Positions 34,218 through 43,325 of a DNA stretch of 64,000 nucleotides are shown piece by piece. The DNA comes from JAHEEL01 sp942491345. Lineage in GTDB: Bacteria; Actinomycetota; Acidimicrobiia; Spongiisociales; UBA5794. Both the position numbers and the translations under genes were made by a program. The first letter of the stretch is position 1, and the number at the start of each line of letters is the position of its first letter. The notes beneath the pieces were generated by a model that was not told where the DNA came from, made no database searches, and worked only from the letters and a program-made list of their open reading frames with translations. The stretch is from NCBI GenBank assembly GCA_942491345.1, contig CALOAN010000053.1, forward strand, positions 186,001 through 250,000, given 5' to 3'.

Positions 34218-34305
34218 ACCTCATCTGCGCGATTCGGGCCCCAGAGCCCCCTCCGCCGCTGAAGCACCTCATCTGCGCGATTCGGGCCCCCAGAGCCCCC
34301 TCCGC
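34218..34305. repeat. tandem 39/40-bp direct repeat
   Basis: Copies at 34218-34256 and 34266-34305 differ only by one extra C in a C-run, giving a period of 48 bp. Each contains ATCTGCGCGATTCGGGCCC. The 196-bp spacer between the Lrp gene and the receiver gene holds no ORF that looks coding, although on the minus strand the repeat would read GARIAQMR twice, perhaps a decayed extension. Confidence 0.7.
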
Positions 34306-34357
34306 GTCGAGCTCCCGCTCGGGCGCGCCTCCCCCACTGCGTGGTGGAGGCTGATCC

Positions 34358-34849
34358 TCAGCGGTCGAAGCCTCTTGCTGCGATGATCGCCATGAGTTTG
34401 GGACCGTCGAGTATCGGCACGTACGGCAGCAGGTTGTCGACCCATCGAGACACATACTCAGTGAGCTGCTCACGCACGGTGTCCTGGAGCTCCTCATCGT
34501 CCCATGGCTTTGCGATGTAGTGATCGAGATCGGCCTCGTTCACGGCCCGGATCGTGTCTTCGAGACCGGCCTGACCCGTGACGAGCACCTTGCGTGCGGG
34601 GCTCGTCTTCGGGTCTTCGTTGAGTTCAACGAGGAAGTCCACTCCGTGCATACCGGGGAGGAGGTGATCACACAGGACGAGGGCAACCGACTGTCCAGCG
34701 GCTTCAAGGCTCGCCAAGGCCGCACGGGCATCGTCGACATCTTCGGCGGACTCGATCACAAACTGGCCCTCAAATGGGGCGACGTCGCGAATCAGAGCGT
34801 CACGCACCTCTGGTTCGTCCTCAACGATGAGGATGGCAAGGTCGTTCAT
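34358..34849 (-). CDS. single-domain response regulator
   Basis: 163 residues. The receiver domain spans residues ~5-125 (LAILIVEDEPEVRD, phosphoacceptor LVLCDHLLPGMHG, LVTGQAG, lysine in IAKPWDDEEL), followed by ~40 residues of helix without a DNA-binding domain. GGAGA lies before the ATG at 34849, which overlaps the kinase stop by 4 bp. With no output domain, it probably acts by protein contact or in a phosphorelay. The open frame extends to 35179, but the start is clear. Confidence 0.9.
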   Translation of the reverse strand: MNDLAILIVEDEPEVRDALIRDVAPFEGQFVIESAEDVDDARAALASLEAAGQSVALVLCDHLLPGMHGVDFLVELNEDPKTSPARKVLVTGQAGLEDTIRAVNEADLDHYIAKPWDDEELQDTVREQLTEYVSRWVDNLLPYVPILDGPKLMAIIAARGFDR

Positions 34850-36327
34850 GTCGGTTCTCCTGAATGCTCCGGCTGGGTAGTGGGAAGTGTCACGGTGAAG
34901 CACGTGCGGCCCGGCTCGGACTCGACTTCGATGGTTCCATTGTGCTGGGCAACGATGTCCTGGCAGATGCGGAGACCGAGGCCCAGGCCGAACTCGACGC
35001 GTCCCTGTCTCGTCGTGAACCGAAGATCGAAGACTCGTGCGAGATGCTCGGCGGGGATGCCGGGACCCGTATCGATGATCTGAGCTCGCACGATTCCCGG
35101 TCCCGGAGTGTCCGTGCGAACCGTTAGATCGCCGCGGCCATCGAGCGCCTGCAATGCGTTGACAATGAGATTCGTCCACACTTGGTTGAGCTTCCCGGGG
35201 TAACCCTCGATTGGCGGGAGCGAGCCGTACTCGCGTTCGATGTTCACCCCGTGGGAACGGTGTCCGACGAGCACCAGCGTGTCCTCGAGCCCTTCGTTCA
35301 GGTCGATATCGGTCTGGAGTTCTTGCTCCGAACGGGCGTAGGTGCGAAGGCTCCCGACCAGGCCAGCTATCCGATTGGCAGACGCTCCAATGTTGCGAAG
35401 CGCGAGCCCGAGATCGTAGAACCGCTCCACCTCGTCAAGCTGTGCGCCGAGGCTGTTGGGATCGAGACCGCCGAACCGGAGCTCGTATGCCTCCGCCGAG
35501 TCGATCCCGACCTTGACGAGACGGCGCGCGACGGCCGATCCGAGACCGAGCGCCTCGAGCTCGGCCCGGCGTCGCCGCTGCTCACTCGTCGGCAGTGGCC
35601 GACTCTCGATTCCGGCGTGGAGATACTCAGACGCAGCATCGTCGGCGTGCGCCTCAGCAAGCAGACTCTCGACGTCTTCCTGCACGAAGTCCACACCTCG
35701 AACGATCGCTGCGATCGGGTTGTTCAGCTCGTGACCGATGCCGGCAGCGAGTTCTCCAAGCGTGGCCAGCTTCTCGGACTCGACCAAGTGCGTCTGGGTT
35801 GCTGCGAGTTCATCCAATGTGGAGCGGAGACGATCTCGTTCCGAAGCCAGTGTCGAGTTCAGCTCGTCGATCTCATTATGTTGCTCGACAGCACGAACAG
35901 CCCGGCGAGCGAACGATCGGAGCAGCACCGTCGTGAAGTGGCCGGCGAGCGGCGGGCTCGTCGTCAAAGCACGATTCAGATCCGCATACGAGACCGGGAT
36001 TGTGATGACATCCGTCTCGGCTTCCACATCGAAGAAGGCAGACGTCCCGAGCGTGAGAGCAATGAGCCCCAGGATCCGGCCGGCGGTTCGGATGTGGAAG
36101 GTCTTGCGGACACCGTCCTCGGTCCGGGACAAGCGAACCTTGCCCTCGGTGAGGATGAGGATCTCGTAGAGCTTCCGGTCGGCGTGCACGATCAACTCAC
36201 CGGCAGCAAAGGTCCGCCGCGGGGGTTGATCGAGCACACGGTCGATCTCTTCGATCAACGCCTTTTCGACCGCCTCGTCTGAGAGGGAGCGGTCGGAGAT
36301 GAAGGTTGCTGCCGCGTCGCCTGTCAT
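34846..36327 (-). CDS. histidine kinase with cyclic-nucleotide-binding-like sensor
   Basis: 493 residues, no TM segments. Residues ~35-140 resemble a Crp-type cNMP-binding domain (RRTFAAGELIVHADRKLYEI, LTEGKVRLSR). A coiled coil lies at ~145-185, and an H-box GIGHELNNPIAAI puts the phosphorylated His at ~199. An unusual ~110-residue helical insert follows the H-box. The HATPase domain has VWTNLIVNALQAL (N), DTGPGIP (G1) and GLGLGLRICQDI (G2). It overlaps both the transporter (36324) and the receiver gene by 4 bp, so signalling is tied to the transporter. Confidence 0.9.
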   Translation of the reverse strand: MTGDAAATFISDRSLSDEAVEKALIEEIDRVLDQPPRRTFAAGELIVHADRKLYEILILTEGKVRLSRTEDGVRKTFHIRTAGRILGLIALTLGTSAFFDVEAETDVITIPVSYADLNRALTTSPPLAGHFTTVLLRSFARRAVRAVEQHNEIDELNSTLASERDRLRSTLDELAATQTHLVESEKLATLGELAAGIGHELNNPIAAIVRGVDFVQEDVESLLAEAHADDAASEYLHAGIESRPLPTSEQRRRRAELEALGLGSAVARRLVKVGIDSAEAYELRFGGLDPNSLGAQLDEVERFYDLGLALRNIGASANRIAGLVGSLRTYARSEQELQTDIDLNEGLEDTLVLVGHRSHGVNIEREYGSLPPIEGYPGKLNQVWTNLIVNALQALDGRGDLTVRTDTPGPGIVRAQIIDTGPGIPAEHLARVFDLRFTTRQGRVEFGLGLGLRICQDIVAQHNGTIEVESEPGRTCFTVTLPTTQPEHSGEPT

Positions 36328-37742
36328 GTGACCCCCAGGAGGCTCCAGATCGGCGGTGCGATCAGGAAGAACAGGACGAGCGACACCGCGCCCACAGCGA
36401 GGCCGACTATCGCCATGTTCTTGGTCGTTACCGCACCCGTGCTGTACGCGATGGCGTTCGGCGGCGTACTCACCGGGAGGGCCATGGCCGACGACGCCGC
36501 GATTGCGATGAAGAACGCCACCAGGACGGGGCTGAGGCCGAGCCCCCCGGAGATCGCGAGGCTCAAGCCGATCGGCATGAGGAGGTTGGTCGCAGCGCTG
36601 TTTGAGATGACGGTACTGAGAGCGACGGCAATCAGGGCAAGAACAACAACGACCATGCCGGGATCGATCGACGTCCAGTTGATACGGCCAACCAGCCAGT
36701 CATCGAGGCCGGACGTTCCGACACCGATGCCGAGGGCAATACCTCCGGCGACGAGCCACAGGACGTTCCACTGAATCGATTGCATGTCTCTCGTCGTGAA
36801 CACTCGGGTCGAGAGCAGAACTACGACCGGGAGGAAACCGACGATGCTCGAACTGACACCGTGGATCGGCTCAGTCAGCCACAGCACCACGGTGACAGCG
36901 AACGTCGCGTAGAACACCATTGCCGGCATGCTCCGATCGAACGACGCCTCGATGTTGATGTCGATGCGATCGGAACTCGACCGGTAGAAACGGCCGAGGA
37001 GCCACCATGCACCGAACAAGAGCAGCAGCACGATCGGGACCGACACGATCATCCACTGCAGGAAGCTCACCGAGTACCCGGAGTCACCGAGTGAGCCAAC
37101 CGCGATGGCGTTCGGCGGGGTGCCGACCGGTGTCCCCATACCTCCGATGTTCGCTGCGATCGGAATCGAGAGCGCCAGTCCGGTCTTGAGGCGGTCGCCT
37201 GCGGGGAGACCGGCAATCACGGGGATGATCACGGCCATCAACGTCGCCGTGGTCGCGGTGTTCGACATGAACATCGAAAGCCCTGCCGTGATCACCATGA
37301 GTCCGAGCATGATGAACCGCGTCGACGTCCCGAACGGCCGAAGCATCACCTTGGCGAGGTAGCGGTCGAAGCCGAACTTCGCCGCGCCCTCTGCAATGAA
37401 GAACCCGCCCAGGAAGAGCATGATCACGGGATGAGCGAAGGCGGCGAAGAAGGTGGAAAACGGCGGCGGGTCGCCAATCGCTTCGACGCCGAAGGCCTGG
37501 TCGCTGACGAGCAGGATCTCGAGCAGCACGATCAGGGTGGCCGTGGCGTGAAGCGGTATTGCTTCGGTCACCCACAGCACAATGGCCATCAGGAAGATGC
37601 CGAACATGCGCGAGCCAACCTCGCTGAGTCCAGGAAGATCGACGACCCAGGGAAGCAGCAGGGCGAAGAGTGCGACGGCGATGCCGATGGGTCTGATCGC
37701 ACGCGTAGCCGAGCGGACGTTCCGCAGTTTCAGAGTGGTCAT
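36324..37742 (-). CDS. DASS (SLC13) family sodium/anion symporter
   Basis: 472 residues, about 11 TM helices. It has the two inverted SNT motifs of the family: MSNTATTATLMAV with GTPVGTPPNAIAVG, and SNSAATNLLMPIG with PVSTPPNAIAYSTG. Likely substrates are di- or tricarboxylates with Na+; sulfate is possible. GGAG lies 9 nt before the ATG. First gene of a transporter-kinase-receiver operon, suggesting that transport or substrate is sensed. Confidence 0.92.
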   Translation of the reverse strand: MTTLKLRNVRSATRAIRPIGIAVALFALLLPWVVDLPGLSEVGSRMFGIFLMAIVLWVTEAIPLHATATLIVLLEILLVSDQAFGVEAIGDPPPFSTFFAAFAHPVIMLFLGGFFIAEGAAKFGFDRYLAKVMLRPFGTSTRFIMLGLMVITAGLSMFMSNTATTATLMAVIIPVIAGLPAGDRLKTGLALSIPIAANIGGMGTPVGTPPNAIAVGSLGDSGYSVSFLQWMIVSVPIVLLLLFGAWWLLGRFYRSSSDRIDINIEASFDRSMPAMVFYATFAVTVVLWLTEPIHGVSSSIVGFLPVVVLLSTRVFTTRDMQSIQWNVLWLVAGGIALGIGVGTSGLDDWLVGRINWTSIDPGMVVVVLALIAVALSTVISNSAATNLLMPIGLSLAISGGLGLSPVLVAFFIAIAASSAMALPVSTPPNAIAYSTGAVTTKNMAIVGLAVGAVSLVLFFLIAPPIWSLLGVT

Positions 37743-37840
37743 GGGCAGGTGCTCCAGAGGGCGCGGCGGAATGCTAGGTGAAAGGCGAATCAGAGCGCGC
37801 CTTCATCCTCGCTTGATCCCCTGTGGGCGACGCCAATCCT

Positions 37841-37872
37841 GCTGCCAGCGAGGCTCGCGGCTCGCTGGCAGC
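37841..37872 (-). terminator. strong hairpin after the alpha/beta hydrolase gene
   Basis: GCTGCCAGCGAG (37841-37852) and CTCGCTGGCAGC (37861-37872) form a perfect 12-bp stem with an 8-nt loop, 2 bp past the minus-strand hydrolase stop. No U-run follows, so termination could be intrinsic without a tail or Rho-assisted. Confidence 0.6.
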
Positions 37873-37874
37873 GT

Positions 37875-38687
37875 CTACCGGGCGAGCACCTTCGCGAGAA
37901 ACTCAGCGACCACTGCCACCATCGAGGGTGCGGAGCGGATTGCGGCGTCGTTGTGATCGGCGCCCTCCACTTCGTACACCACGGCATCGAGCGCTGCTGC
38001 AATCCGGCGGCTCTGATCGATCGGGACGGTTCCGTCGGAGGTACCGCCGAGCACGAGAGCGGGAATGCCATCGAGCCCACCGACTTCGATTCGCTCGAGC
38101 GACGTGTAGCGGTCTCGAAGCAACGCCGATACGGGAAGCCATGGATAGTGATAGCGGCCGACATCTGCCATCGACGTGAACGGGGAACCGAGAACAAGGG
38201 CATCAGGACGTTCCTGCTCTGCGGCGGCGATCGCCACCGCCGCACCGAGCGACTCTCCGAAGTAGACGAGGCCCCCGTTCGACGGCAGTCGACGGCGGGT
38301 GGCCGCAGCGATCGCGAGTGCGTCGCTGATGATCCCGTCTTGGCTGGGCGAGCCCGGATTTCCGCCGTAGCCGCGGTATTCCGCAAGCACGACGTCGTAC
38401 CCCGCCTCGGCGAGTGCATTCCCGAGCGGAACCCGTCCTGCACGGTTGCCGGCGTTCCCAGGGAACACAACCACAGCCGGCCGTTTGGTGGCTGCAGTGT
38501 CCACACGAAGCCAGACCGTGAGGGTGACGCCGTCCGTCGACGCGACCTCCAACTCTTCCCACCGTCCGGGCGGCGACCCTGGATCACCGGCCGGGAAGTA
38601 CATCAGGCGCTCTTGCAGCATCCAGACACCTCCCACGACGAGCACTCCCACAACGACGCCAACACCGACGAAAACCACGAGCCTCAT
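37875..38687 (-). CDS. membrane-anchored alpha/beta hydrolase
   Basis: 270 residues. An N-terminal hydrophobic anchor (VVFVGVGVVVGVLVVGGVWML) is followed by a BEM46/YqkD-like serine hydrolase: VVVFPGNAGNRAGR oxyanion loop, nucleophile elbow YFGESLGAA, Asp in LGGTSDGTVPI and His in EGADHND. GAAGGA precedes the ATG at 38687. Divergent from the CNNM gene, with 34 bp between the two start codons. Substrate unknown. Confidence 0.88.
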   Translation of the reverse strand: MRLVVFVGVGVVVGVLVVGGVWMLQERLMYFPAGDPGSPPGRWEELEVASTDGVTLTVWLRVDTAATKRPAVVVFPGNAGNRAGRVPLGNALAEAGYDVVLAEYRGYGGNPGSPSQDGIISDALAIAAATRRRLPSNGGLVYFGESLGAAVAIAAAEQERPDALVLGSPFTSMADVGRYHYPWLPVSALLRDRYTSLERIEVGGLDGIPALVLGGTSDGTVPIDQSRRIAAALDAVVYEVEGADHNDAAIRSAPSMVAVVAEFLAKVLAR

Positions 38688-38721
38688 TCCTTCACGGTAC
38701 CGAATGCGCGAGACTTGGGCC

Positions 38722-39978
38722 ATGGACACGACCGATCTTGCGCTCGTAGCGGTGCTCTTTGGCTTGTTGATCGCGGCGTTCGTGCTTGGAGCATCCGAAG
38801 CAGCCTTGCTCCGTGTGCAACGCGTTCGGGTCGAGGTTGCAGCGGCGCAGGGTGATCGACGCTCAAACCGGCTGCTGCACCTCCTCGACGATCTCCCCCG
38901 AGTTCTCAACACCGTGCTGCTCGTGGTCCTCCTCGTCCAGATCGGCGCGGCGACGGTGATGGGCATGCTCTCGGGCCGCCATTTCGGCAACCTCGGCGTC
39001 ACGATCGCATCAGTAGCCCTCACCGTGGTTCTGTTCGTGTACGCGGAGGCGATTCCGAAGACGTATGCCGTTCGGCACCCATATCAGGTGGCACGAGCGA
39101 CGCAGCCGATTCTCTCGGCGCTGACCTGGGTGCTGCGTCCGGTCGTCTCCGTGCTGGTGCGGTTCGCGGATCTTCAGGCCCCCGGATCAGGGATTGCAGC
39201 CACCACAACCGTGACCGAGGATGAGTTGCGACGACTCGCTTCCCACGCGGCCGTTGAGGGGTCGATCGAAGAGAGCGACCGTGAGTTGATGGAGCGCGCG
39301 TTCGACATGGGGGATCGCACGGTCGATGAGATCCTCACACCGCGGACCGACGTGGTCGCCGTCGCAGCGGAGGCAACGATCGCCGAGGCGCTCGACGTTG
39401 CGATCCACAGCGGCCATCGCAGGCTCCCCGTCTACGAAGGTGATCTCGACCACATCCGCGGTGTTGTACGCCTCCAAGACCTCGCTGCCGCTATCACTGA
39501 CTCCCCTGATGCTGCCGTATCGACGGTGACCACCAGGGAACTTGTCGTTCCCGAGACAAAACGAGTCATCGAACTGCTCTCCGAGATGCAGACGGCAGGC
39601 GTGCATCTGGCACTCGCCATCGACGAGCACGGCGGGACAGCCGGGATCGTCACGATCGAAGACGTCGTCGCGGAGCTCGTCGGGCGGGTCTCGGACGAGG
39701 GCGAGGTCCTCAACCCGATGATTCGACACATGGGTCGCGGTCGATGGCATGTTGACGCCGCAACCGACGTCGACGATCTCGAATCGGAGACAGGTGTCGC
39801 ACTCCCAGACGGAGACTGGCACACCGTTGGGGGACTCGTGATCGGCATCGCAGGTCGGATCCCCGGCGTCGGCGAGGTGTTCAACTTCGACGGTCTCGTG
39901 CTCACGATCCGGGATGCAGCCCCTCATCGGGTGTCATCCGTCGAGGCGGTTCTGGTTGATCAGCCTCCGCCGAGCTGA
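38722..39978 (+). CDS. CNNM/HlyC-CorC family transporter protein
   Basis: 418 residues. The DUF21/CNNM transmembrane domain (residues 1-~150, VLGASEAALLRVQRVRVE, FVYAEAIPKTYAVRHP) is followed by two CBS repeats (TPRTDVVAVAAEATIAEAL; LVVPETKRVIELLSEMQ with DEHGGTAGIVTIEDVVAELVG) and a C-terminal CorC_HlyC domain. Members are implicated in magnesium/cobalt efflux or resistance. The end overlaps the convergent DUF255 gene by 19 bp. The start at 38722 has no clear Shine-Dalgarno. Confidence 0.9.
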   Translation: MDTTDLALVAVLFGLLIAAFVLGASEAALLRVQRVRVEVAAAQGDRRSNRLLHLLDDLPRVLNTVLLVVLLVQIGAATVMGMLSGRHFGNLGVTIASVALTVVLFVYAEAIPKTYAVRHPYQVARATQPILSALTWVLRPVVSVLVRFADLQAPGSGIAATTTVTEDELRRLASHAAVEGSIEESDRELMERAFDMGDRTVDEILTPRTDVVAVAAEATIAEALDVAIHSGHRRLPVYEGDLDHIRGVVRLQDLAAAITDSPDAAVSTVTTRELVVPETKRVIELLSEMQTAGVHLALAIDEHGGTAGIVTIEDVVAELVGRVSDEGEVLNPMIRHMGRGRWHVDAATDVDDLESETGVALPDGDWHTVGGLVIGIAGRIPGVGEVFNFDGLVLTIRDAAPHRVSSVEAVLVDQPPPS

Positions 39979-41984
39979 GCGCGCAGGTCTTCCGCCGATT
40001 CTGTCGGGAGATCGCAGACGAACCCACGACAGACGTAGGCCATTGCTCGTTCGCCCGGTCCTCGGCCCTCGAGGAGCGGAATGTTGGATGCGGATCCAGA
40101 GCCTTGCGCCACCACCGTGTCGGGCCGGAACTGTTCCCACACAACATCAACAAGAGGATTGCGATGCTCTGGAGCTCCGACGATCGCGATCTCGCGCATT
40201 GGGGATGCAAGCCAAACACCGAGCAGGCTTCCGTGCGCCCATGGGTGGGTCGACAAGCTCGGCCCGATGGACTGGATGGTCTGTTCGAGGAGCGCGTACA
40301 GCTCCGGGTCTCCGGTATACGCGGCGAGTGTTGCGAGCGCCTGGGCGGCAAGTGCGTTGTCCGACGGAGTGGGGTTGTCGTGGGTGTTCTTCGGCCGGGT
40401 GATGAGCTGCTCGGCGTCGGCAGCTGTAGCGAAGAACCCGCCATCGTCATCGGCGAACAACTCCACCATCGTCCGGGTGAGCTGTTCGGCGCTGCGGTAC
40501 CACTGCTCTTCACCGGTCGCCTGGTAGAGGGAGAAGAGACCGAGGGCTGCCGCTGCGTAGTCATCGCAGAACCCGTTCGGTCCGTTGCGACCCCGGCGCC
40601 AAGAGCGAAGGAGGCGGCCGTCAACCATCGCCGTTTCGGTGAGGAATCCAGCGATCCCTCCGGCCACCGAAAGGTAGTGCCCATCGCGAAGCACGGCGCC
40701 TGCCTCTGCGAAGGCACTCAGTGCCAGTCCGTTCCACGCACTGACTACTTTGTCGTCGCGGTCCGGACGCGCCCTCATCGACCGGCGGCGCCGAAGCTGA
40801 TCATCGATCCGAGCCTTCGCACGGTGCAGCTCGTCCTCGGCGATACCCAAGGTGCGGGCGAGATCAGGAAGCCGCTCAGGCAGGCTGAGGATGTTCGACC
40901 CCTCGAAGTTCCCGTTTGGTGTTGCGCCGTAGACGGCCGCCGCCAGATCGAGATCCTCGCCGAGGACATCCACGAGTTCGTGCCAGTCCCACACCGCGAA
41001 CGCCCCCTCGACCCCCTCGGCGTCTGCATCCTCCGCGGAGTGGATTCCCCCCGAAGGGTCCAGCATTTCGCGCGCGAGGTAGTTGAGTGTTCCCCGTGCG
41101 GTCTCGACCATCCAGGTTTCTCCTGTCGCCTGCCAGGCGCGAAGGAACAAGCGAGCCAGGAGGGCGTTGTCGTAGAGCATCTTCTCGAAGTGCGGAACGA
41201 GCCAGCGCTCGTCGACCGAGTAGCGAGCGAAACCCCCATCGATTTGATCGTAGATGCCGCCGCGCGAGAGGTGGTCGAGCGTCGCCACGACCATGGCGCG
41301 CGCGGTTCCGGCCCTGTCGCTATCGGGCCGGAGCACCGAGAACCGGAGCAGGTATTCGAGCGTTGACGGCTGAGGGAACTTGGGTGCTCGACCAAAACCT
41401 CCGTAGGTCGCATCAAACGTCCCGGCGATAGCGTCGACCGCCATCTCCATGGCCCCCTCCGACGGCAGAATCGCGGAGGCGGTTGTCTGAGCTCCGAGAA
41501 GCCGGGTGATGTCTTCCGAGCGGCCGACCAGATCGTTGCGGTGATCGCGCCACGCGTCATCGATCGCGTGTAGCAGGTCCATGAACGACGGCATCCCCTG
41601 GCGGCGCTCCTTCGGGAAGTAGGTGCCGGCGTAGAACGGCTTCGCATCAGGTGTCAGGAACACGGTCATCGGCCATCCGCCATGTCCCGTGGTCGCAGTG
41701 ACGGCATCCATGTAGATGCGGTCTACGTCTGGGCGTTCCTCGCGGTCGACCTTGATGCTCACGAAGCGCTCATTCAAGAACTGCGCCGTCTCCTCGTCCT
41801 CGAACGACTCATGGGCCATCACATGACACCAGTGGCATGCCGAGTAGCCGACAGAGAGCAGCACGGGCACGTCCCGCTCAGCGGCCTCGATGAACGCCTC
41901 GCTCCCCCACTCCCACCACGCCACCGGATTGTCGCGATGTTGCAGGAGATACGGAGAAGTTGCCTGTGCCAGTCGATTGGACAT
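39960..41984 (-). CDS. DUF255 thioredoxin-domain protein (YyaL/SSP411 family)
   Basis: 674 residues. The N-terminal thioredoxin-like domain has LLSVGYSACHWCHVMAHESFED (CHWC in place of CGPC), followed by a long (alpha/alpha)6-barrel glycoside-hydrolase-like or epimerase-like domain (LVPHFEKMLYDNALLARLFL). Function is unknown across bacteria and man; a redox or sugar role has been suggested. TACTGT ends 6 nt before the ATG, so it is probably leaderless. Its 3' end overlaps the CNNM gene by 19 bp. Confidence 0.93.
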   Translation of the reverse strand: MSNRLAQATSPYLLQHRDNPVAWWEWGSEAFIEAAERDVPVLLSVGYSACHWCHVMAHESFEDEETAQFLNERFVSIKVDREERPDVDRIYMDAVTATTGHGGWPMTVFLTPDAKPFYAGTYFPKERRQGMPSFMDLLHAIDDAWRDHRNDLVGRSEDITRLLGAQTTASAILPSEGAMEMAVDAIAGTFDATYGGFGRAPKFPQPSTLEYLLRFSVLRPDSDRAGTARAMVVATLDHLSRGGIYDQIDGGFARYSVDERWLVPHFEKMLYDNALLARLFLRAWQATGETWMVETARGTLNYLAREMLDPSGGIHSAEDADAEGVEGAFAVWDWHELVDVLGEDLDLAAAVYGATPNGNFEGSNILSLPERLPDLARTLGIAEDELHRAKARIDDQLRRRRSMRARPDRDDKVVSAWNGLALSAFAEAGAVLRDGHYLSVAGGIAGFLTETAMVDGRLLRSWRRGRNGPNGFCDDYAAAALGLFSLYQATGEEQWYRSAEQLTRTMVELFADDDGGFFATAADAEQLITRPKNTHDNPTPSDNALAAQALATLAAYTGDPELYALLEQTIQSIGPSLSTHPWAHGSLLGVWLASPMREIAIVGAPEHRNPLVDVVWEQFRPDTVVAQGSGSASNIPLLEGRGPGERAMAYVCRGFVCDLPTESAEDLRAQLGGG

Positions 41985-41996
41985 CAGCCGACAGTA
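41985..41996 (-). promoter_or_regulatory. leaderless-type -10 of the DUF255 gene
   Basis: On the minus strand TACTGT (41991-41996), then CGGCTG, then the ATG. No ribosome site. Confidence 0.5.
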
Positions 41997-42084
41997 CCCG
42001 CGCCGGTCACCTATGGATGCGTCGTGATGACGCGCACGTCCACGAGCTGCCTCTCAGCGGACCGCCGGTACGCTCCGTGGCTCC

Positions 42085-42912
42085 ATGAGTCAACTCCTCG
42101 CGCTCACCTCGGCAGCGTTCTACGGATTCGGCGACTTCGTCGGCGGGTTCGCCACGCGTCGCATGGCCCTGTGGAGAGTGACGGCCTGGTCGATGTTCAT
42201 CGGCGTCGCCGTGCTGATGGCCGGGCTGTTTGTCGTTCCTGCGGAAGAGGTGACCGCCGCGGATGTCCTGTGGGGCTCCGCCGCCGGAGTAGCCGGCCTC
42301 GTTGGACTCGCGATCCTGTATTCGACGCTGGCCGCAGGGAGGATGACGATCGTCGCTCCCATATCCGGCGCAAGCGCGGCCGTGATCCCGGTGCTGTTCG
42401 ACCTTGCACGGGGTTCGGCGCTCACTCCGCGCCAATGGTTCGGCATCGCCCTCGCCGTCGCCGCCGTGCTCCTTGTCGGTGCAGAACGTGGAGCAAAAAG
42501 CGCCGACCCCCGGATTATCGCGAGGGCGATGCTGGCCGGAGCGACGTTCGGATTCTTCTTCATCGCCCTGAGCCAGACCTCAACCGAAAGCGGCCTCTGG
42601 CCCCTGGTTGGGGCACGCATCGTGGCGGTACCACTGGCGTTCCTCGTTGCAGCCGCCATGAAGTCGATCGCTCCCCCTCGCGGGCGCGACCTTGGACTCC
42701 TGGTGCTGCTGGGAAGCCTCGACATGTCGGCCAACATCGCCATCGCGCTTGCACTGCAGCAGGGCTCCCTTGCCATCAACTCGGTTCTGTCGTCGCTCTA
42801 CCCCGTGTTCACCGCACTGGCGGCGATCGTCATCCTTCACGAACGCCCGTCCGGAGTCCAGACGATCGGCGTCGGGTTCGCCGTGGGAGCCATCGTGGCC
42901 CTTGCGTTCTGA
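42085..42912 (+). CDS. EamA/DMT family transporter
   Basis: 275 residues, ten predicted TM helices in two EamA repeats: residues 1-~135 (LTSAAFYGFGDFVGGFATRR, TIVAPISGASAAVIPVLF) and ~145-275 (NIAIALALQQGSLAINSVLSSLYPVFTALAAIVIL HERPS region). Probably exports a metabolite; substrate not predictable. TACGCT lies 10 nt before the ATG, so the leader is 0-5 nt. It stands between the divergent DUF255 gene and an uncertain small ORF. Confidence 0.88.
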   Translation: MSQLLALTSAAFYGFGDFVGGFATRRMALWRVTAWSMFIGVAVLMAGLFVVPAEEVTAADVLWGSAAGVAGLVGLAILYSTLAAGRMTIVAPISGASAAVIPVLFDLARGSALTPRQWFGIALAVAAVLLVGAERGAKSADPRIIARAMLAGATFGFFFIALSQTSTESGLWPLVGARIVAVPLAFLVAAAMKSIAPPRGRDLGLLVLLGSLDMSANIAIALALQQGSLAINSVLSSLYPVFTALAAIVILHERPSGVQTIGVGFAVGAIVALAF

Positions 42913-42970
42913 CGCGTGATCGTCGGTGCCCCGACACGACGCCGGCGTCGGATCAGCGGAATAGGAAGTG

Positions 42971-43285
42971 TCAGCCTCTCCCCCGTCCGCCGTCACCCCA
43001 ACCGGCACCGCCGAAGCCGCGCCCAGCGCTCTGTGGGCTTCGCCCACCTGATCCTCGCTGCCCGTCGGACGCGGAAGCACCCACCCGACGGTTGCCGGTA
43101 CCCCGGTTGGTACCCGTCGCAAGGATCGATTCGTAGTCCCCGACTTCGAGCAGGTACGGCGCACGATCGACACCGGCTGCCTCGAGCCGTGATACGAAAG
43201 CGCGCAGATGATTGCATTGGATGAGCGTTTCGTGAGGATCTGTCGGAGGCAGCTCGTTCTGCCGCGGCGGGAACCGCTGACCGCC
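42971..43285 (-). other. possible small Gly-rich protein gene without a visible start
   Basis: A 104-codon open frame ends at TGA 42971-42973. It opens right after a TAG (43286-43288) and has no ATG, GTG or TTG. The first 60 residues look globular (HLRAFVSRLEAAGVDRAP, YLLEVGDYESILATG), with codon use like the neighbours; the tail is Gly/Arg/Ser-rich (GRGFGGAGWGDGGRGRG). It may be the 3' remnant of a lost gene, start at CTG, or be chance. It fills most of the 413-bp spacer between the EamA gene and the SIMPL gene; the rest is the SIMPL promoter region. Confidence 0.35.
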
Positions 43286-43325
43286 CTACGATCGTCCTAT
43301 CGGAGACACTCGAACGGAGGTAACC

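Noticed and set aside
42580..43173. 197-codon minus-strand frame crossing the EamA gene end
   Set aside because: Mostly antisense to the EamA gene; the better coding-like frame in the spacer is the one ending at 42971.
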